Of a stretch of DNA of 8,950 nucleotides, positions 5,879 through 8,950 are shown one piece after another (positions within the stretch are counted from its first letter, which is position 1; each line of letters begins with the position of its first letter). Source of the DNA: Eubacterium sp. (GTDB lineage Bacteria > Bacillota_A > Clostridia > Peptostreptococcales > Anaerovoracaceae). Location: positions 1 through 8,950 of the forward strand of contig JAETSS010000038.1 in the NCBI GenBank assembly GCA_021769545.1, given 5' to 3'. The notes beneath the pieces were generated by a model, which had not been told where the DNA came from, ran no database searches, and saw only the letters and a program-made list of their open reading frames with translations. Made by a program: the position numbers and the translations under genes.

Positions 5879-6558
5879 TTTTTCACCTCCCTGTCCGGTA
5901 CATCCGCTTTCCTCAGCTTTATGAAATTATATATTATTCCCGCCACTGCACCTGCCAGTATGGCCCATATGGCCGTTATGCCGAAAAATCCGATGGCAAG
6001 CAGCGAGGCTATTGCAAGTACCCATTGGAACGCCGATGTCAGGCTCTGTCTGCCGAGCCTTACTGCGGTCACGATGATCAGTCCGCACACGGCAGCTTTT
6101 ACTCCTGTAAAGGCTCCGAGGATATATTTGTTCTCTCCTATGGCTCCAAGAAATGTCACGGCGATTATGATTATCATAAACGACGGCATGATGACTCCTA
6201 TGGTGGCAGCGAGACATCCTCCGATGCCTTTGATGCGTTTGCCTATATATGTCGCGCTGTTGATGGCGATGACTCCCGGCATAGACTGACTTATAGCGAC
6301 GCAGTCTATCATTTCTTCTTCGGTGAGCCATCCCTTGTCCTTGACGGCCACCTGCTGGATCTGCGGTATCATTGCCATTCCGCCGCCTATAGTAAACAGA
6401 CCTATCTTGAAGAACTCCCAGAACAGGCTGAAATATTCAAACCACGGGCCTCTTTTCTTATCAGCCTTGGCTGTTTTTTCCGCAGCCTTTGCTGCTTTAT
6501 CCTGAGAGGTTTCCGCTCTGTCCTTATTTTCTTTTTCTCTGCGTTTTTTCTCTTTCAT
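5875..6558 (-). CDS. Chromate transporter family protein (half-size CHR), first of a pair
   Basis: A 227-residue membrane protein with one CHR domain: FKIGLFTIGGGMAMIP (residues 50-65) and SQSMPGVIAINSATYIG (90-106), then several hydrophobic segments. It carries an unusual, highly charged start of about 38 residues rich in Lys, Glu and Ala, absent from its partner and probably cytoplasmic. This part coincides with a 35-base overlap with the end of the TRIC-family gene, so its composition may partly reflect that shared A/G-rich sequence. There is no other Met before the domain, and the ribosome site is weak (ACGGGG next to the ATG), so coupling to the upstream gene is likely. It probably works with the CHR protein encoded next. 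Confidence 0.92.
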   Translation of the reverse strand: MKEKKRREKENKDRAETSQDKAAKAAEKTAKADKKRGPWFEYFSLFWEFFKIGLFTIGGGMAMIPQIQQVAVKDKGWLTEEEMIDCVAISQSMPGVIAINSATYIGKRIKGIGGCLAATIGVIMPSFMIIIIAVTFLGAIGENKYILGAFTGVKAAVCGLIIVTAVRLGRQSLTSAFQWVLAIASLLAIGFFGITAIWAILAGAVAGIIYNFIKLRKADVPDREVKK

Positions 6559-7180
6559 CCCCGTTAACCACCGCTGCTGTCTTCACCGTCGCCAAATGCC
6601 AGTTGAACCTGACGGACACGAGCCTTATGGCCAGTGTCACTCCGAAGCATATGTACATGCACAGTTTAACATTCAGATAGAAGCTGGCCGCCCAGAATAC
6701 CAGCGCACCCACCAGTGAAGCAACGGCATAGACCTCCTTTCTGAACACGAAGGGTATCTCCTTTACGAAAATATCCCTTAGCATTCCTCCGCCTACACCT
6801 GTCAGCATGGCAAGCGTCATTACTATAAAAACCGTATACACATTATTATCCAGAGCAGCCTTTGCTCCTATGGATGTAAAGGCCGCAAGTCCTACGGCAT
6901 CGAATATCGTTATCAGCCGCTGGAGCCTGGTGATCCATTTATAAAACGCTATCACGGCAGCAGCGGAAATAATGCTGATCACCACGTAAAGGGGATTTTC
7001 AAAGGCTGCGGGAAGCGGAAGATCTATTATAAGATCACGTATTATCCCGCCTCCTACCGCAGTTATTATTGCCAGAAATACTATCCCGTAATAATCAAGC
7101 TTTTTCTCGATAGCAATAAGCGCTCCCGATACCGCAAATGCCACGGTACCTATGAGCTCCATCAAAGAAATAAAACTCAT
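6524..7180 (-). CDS. TRIC-family (UPF0126/YicG-like) membrane protein
   Basis: A 218-residue inner-membrane protein made of two similar halves. Each half carries a glycine-rich kink followed by Arg-Asp: VGGGIIRD (GGG at 43-45) and VGGGMLRD (GGG at 130-132). The opening segments GTVAFAVSGALIAIEKK and FDAVGLAAFTSIGAKAAL also match each other. This internal duplication is the mark of the PF03458 family, whose bacterial members fold like trimeric intracellular cation channels; some have been linked to glycine transport. About seven membrane segments are expected, and the C-terminus is basic (DEREKTQRKRK). The start overlaps the proS stop by four bases (ATGA), with GAGG just upstream. Family is sure; substrate is not. 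Confidence 0.93.
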   Translation of the reverse strand: MSFISLMELIGTVAFAVSGALIAIEKKLDYYGIVFLAIITAVGGGIIRDLIIDLPLPAAFENPLYVVISIISAAAVIAFYKWITRLQRLITIFDAVGLAAFTSIGAKAALDNNVYTVFIVMTLAMLTGVGGGMLRDIFVKEIPFVFRKEVYAVASLVGALVFWAASFYLNVKLCMYICFGVTLAIRLVSVRFNWHLATVKTAAVVNGDEREKTQRKRK

Positions 7181-8907
7181 TTTTCCTCATTGATAACAGC
7201 TATAGCTCTCTTTATTCCTTCTTCTGCAGACATTTCCTCCTTGTCCGCGTCTCTTCTCATCTTGTATTCGATCTTACCGTCTGCAGCGCCTCGTCCTACT
7301 GTGATCCTGATAGGGATCCCCAGCAGATCGGCATCCTTGAATTTAACGCCGGGACGCTCTTTTCTGTCATCCAGCATTACCTCTGCGCCCGCAGCCGTAA
7401 GCTTACTGTATATATCGTCGGCGACCCTGGACTGTATCTCATCATCAGGCTTCATCACCGTTATTATCACGTGATAAGGAGCAACGGCTATCGGCCATAT
7501 GATACCGTTGTCATCGTGATGCTGCTCGATTATGGCAGCCATGGTCCTCGTCACACCGATGCCGTAGCAGCCCATGACGATAGGATGATCCTTCATGTTC
7601 TCATCCTTATAGGTAGCTCCCATAGCCTCGCTGTACTTGGTGCCCAGCTTGAACACCTGTCCCACCTCGATACCTCTGGCGTGCTTTACAGGCGCTCCGC
7701 ATACAGGACATGCATCTCCCTCTGCCAGCACCTTGATATCTGCGATCAGGTCTGCCTTGTAATCTCTTTCGTAATTTACGTTTATCAGATGGTGGTCCTC
7801 CCTGCAGGCTCCGGCACAGAGGTTCTTGAGTCCCGGAAGCTCGCTGTCCACCACGATCTTACAGTCGTGAAGCTTTGTCGGACCTGTGAATCCGCCCACG
7901 CATCCCGTGGCAGCCGCCATCTTTTCCTCGTCTGCAAATTCTATCGCGTGTTCAGGGATTCCCAGAGCATTGACAAGCTTAGTCATATTGAGCTCTCTGT
8001 CTCCGCGTACGAATGCTGCCACGTATCCGTTCTCTTTTCCTTCACTGTCATACGTAACGAAAAGCAGCGCCTTGATGGTCTGTTCCTTTTCAAGGCCCAA
8101 AAATCCCGCAACTTCCTCTATGGTCTTGGTTCCCGGAGTGTGTACTTCCTCCATAGGCAGCATATCAACATCATCCTGCGGCTTTGCATCAACGCATTCC
8201 GCTCTCTCTACCGTAGCCGCCATGGAGCAATGCTCGCAGTATGCGATCTCGCTTTCTCCCACCTCGGAAATGGCTGTAAACTCGTGAGAATTGCTTCCGC
8301 CTATGGCTCCCGTATCAGCTTCTACAGGTCTGAATTTAAGACCGCATCTGGTGAATATCTTCTCATACGCTTCATACATATCATCGTAGCTCTTGTCGAG
8401 ACCTTCCTGATCCCTGTCGAAGGAATACGCATCCTTCATGATGAACTCTCTGCTTCTCATGAGTCCGAATCTAGGTCTGGCTTCATCTCTGTATTTGGTC
8501 TGAATCTGATAAAGATTCATCGGAAGCTGTCTGTAGGAATTGATATCGCTTCTCACGATATCGGTGAATATCTCCTCATGAGTAGGCCCGAGACAGAACT
8601 CTCTACCGTGTCTGTCCTTTATTCTCCAAAGCTCGGGACCGTATGCATACCATCTTCCCGATTCCTCCCAAAGCTCCGAAGGCTGGATCGCCGACATGTG
8701 TATCTCCTGTCCGCCTGCAGCGTCCATCACCTGTCTTATTATGTCCTCGATCTTTCTCAGAGTCCTCCAGCCCAGCGGCATGAATCCGTATACTCCCGAC
8801 GCCAGCTTTCTGATCATTCCGGATCTCAGCATCAGGATATGACTCGGTATCTCCGCCTCGTTGGGAACTTCTCTTAATGTCTTTAAATGCATCTTTGATA
8901 GTTTCAT
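7177..8907 (-). CDS. proS: Prolyl-tRNA synthetase, bacterial type with editing domain
   Basis: This cytoplasmic enzyme charges tRNA-Pro with proline. At 576 residues it matches the bacterial form. Class II motif 1 lies around residues 38-66 (GVYGFMPLGWRTLRKIEDI). Motif 2 is near FCLGPTHEEIF and YRDEARPRFGLMRSREF (104-155). Motif 3 is GCYGIGVTRTMAAIIEQ (446-462). The inserted editing domain lies between (about 220-400), with TIKALLFVTY, including Lys279, and GACREDHHLINVN, the pocket that clears mischarged alanine in this family. CEHC (224-227) and CPVC (400-403) bracket it. The anticodon-binding domain follows from APYHVIITV. AAGGAG lies nine bases before the ATG. It heads the operon; its promoter must lie near or beyond the right edge. 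Confidence 0.98.
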   Translation of the reverse strand: MKLSKMHLKTLREVPNEAEIPSHILMLRSGMIRKLASGVYGFMPLGWRTLRKIEDIIRQVMDAAGGQEIHMSAIQPSELWEESGRWYAYGPELWRIKDRHGREFCLGPTHEEIFTDIVRSDINSYRQLPMNLYQIQTKYRDEARPRFGLMRSREFIMKDAYSFDRDQEGLDKSYDDMYEAYEKIFTRCGLKFRPVEADTGAIGGSNSHEFTAISEVGESEIAYCEHCSMAATVERAECVDAKPQDDVDMLPMEEVHTPGTKTIEEVAGFLGLEKEQTIKALLFVTYDSEGKENGYVAAFVRGDRELNMTKLVNALGIPEHAIEFADEEKMAAATGCVGGFTGPTKLHDCKIVVDSELPGLKNLCAGACREDHHLINVNYERDYKADLIADIKVLAEGDACPVCGAPVKHARGIEVGQVFKLGTKYSEAMGATYKDENMKDHPIVMGCYGIGVTRTMAAIIEQHHDDNGIIWPIAVAPYHVIITVMKPDDEIQSRVADDIYSKLTAAGAEVMLDDRKERPGVKFKDADLLGIPIRITVGRGAADGKIEYKMRRDADKEEMSAEEGIKRAIAVINEEK

Positions 8908-8950
8908 AAGTAGTTTCTCCTTACCTGTATATTGAGCATACCGCTTCTGC

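Noticed and set aside
5309..6558. One chromate transporter gene split by a frameshift
   Set aside because: Both parts contain the complete N-terminal CHR hallmarks and their own starts, with a normal ATGA overlap, so they are a true pair of half-size proteins.
7471..8877. Open plus-strand frame of 468 codons opposite proS
   Set aside because: It lies wholly antisense to a perfectly conserved synthetase, has no ribosome site and reads as low-complexity Ser/Leu/His-rich sequence, as expected for the reverse strand of a biased gene.

Overview
The window looks like a chromosome segment from a Gram-positive, low-to-mid GC anaerobe of the Clostridia. This rests on strong AGGAGG-type ribosome sites, a T-box leader, a lipoprotein-type solute-binding protein and the protein families present; the genus cannot be read from the sequence. 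Every credible gene lies on the minus strand, so the window reads from right to left.

Right part (8907 to 4869): a compact operon of proS (prolyl-tRNA synthetase), a TRIC/UPF0126-family membrane protein, two half-size chromate-transporter-family (CHR) proteins and a Nudix hydrolase. Successive genes overlap by 4, 35, 4 and 10 bases, so they are probably co-transcribed and translationally coupled. A cyclophilin-type peptidyl-prolyl isomerase (4747 to 4265) follows, with its own ribosome site, a possible promoter and a possible terminator.

Middle (4264 to 2947): a 504-base gap holds five tandem units of about 52 bp, each carrying imperfect inverted arms, plus a sixth, diverged hairpin. Next, behind a good promoter, comes a broken gene of a PD-(D/E)XK-nuclease-like family. 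Its two halves lie in different frames, and the frames overlap only in an 11-base stretch ending in six G.

Left part (2908 to 1): a promoter, a complete T-box leader whose specifier loop appears to display UGG (Trp), an intrinsic terminator, and then a three-gene ABC importer: lipoprotein binding protein, permease and ATPase (cut by the window edge). The UGG specifier and the gene families together suggest a TrpXYZ-like tryptophan importer that is switched on when tRNA-Trp is uncharged.

The observations most worth a second look are the 52-bp hairpin array, the precisely placed frameshift in the nuclease-like gene, and the Trp T-box assignment of the importer.
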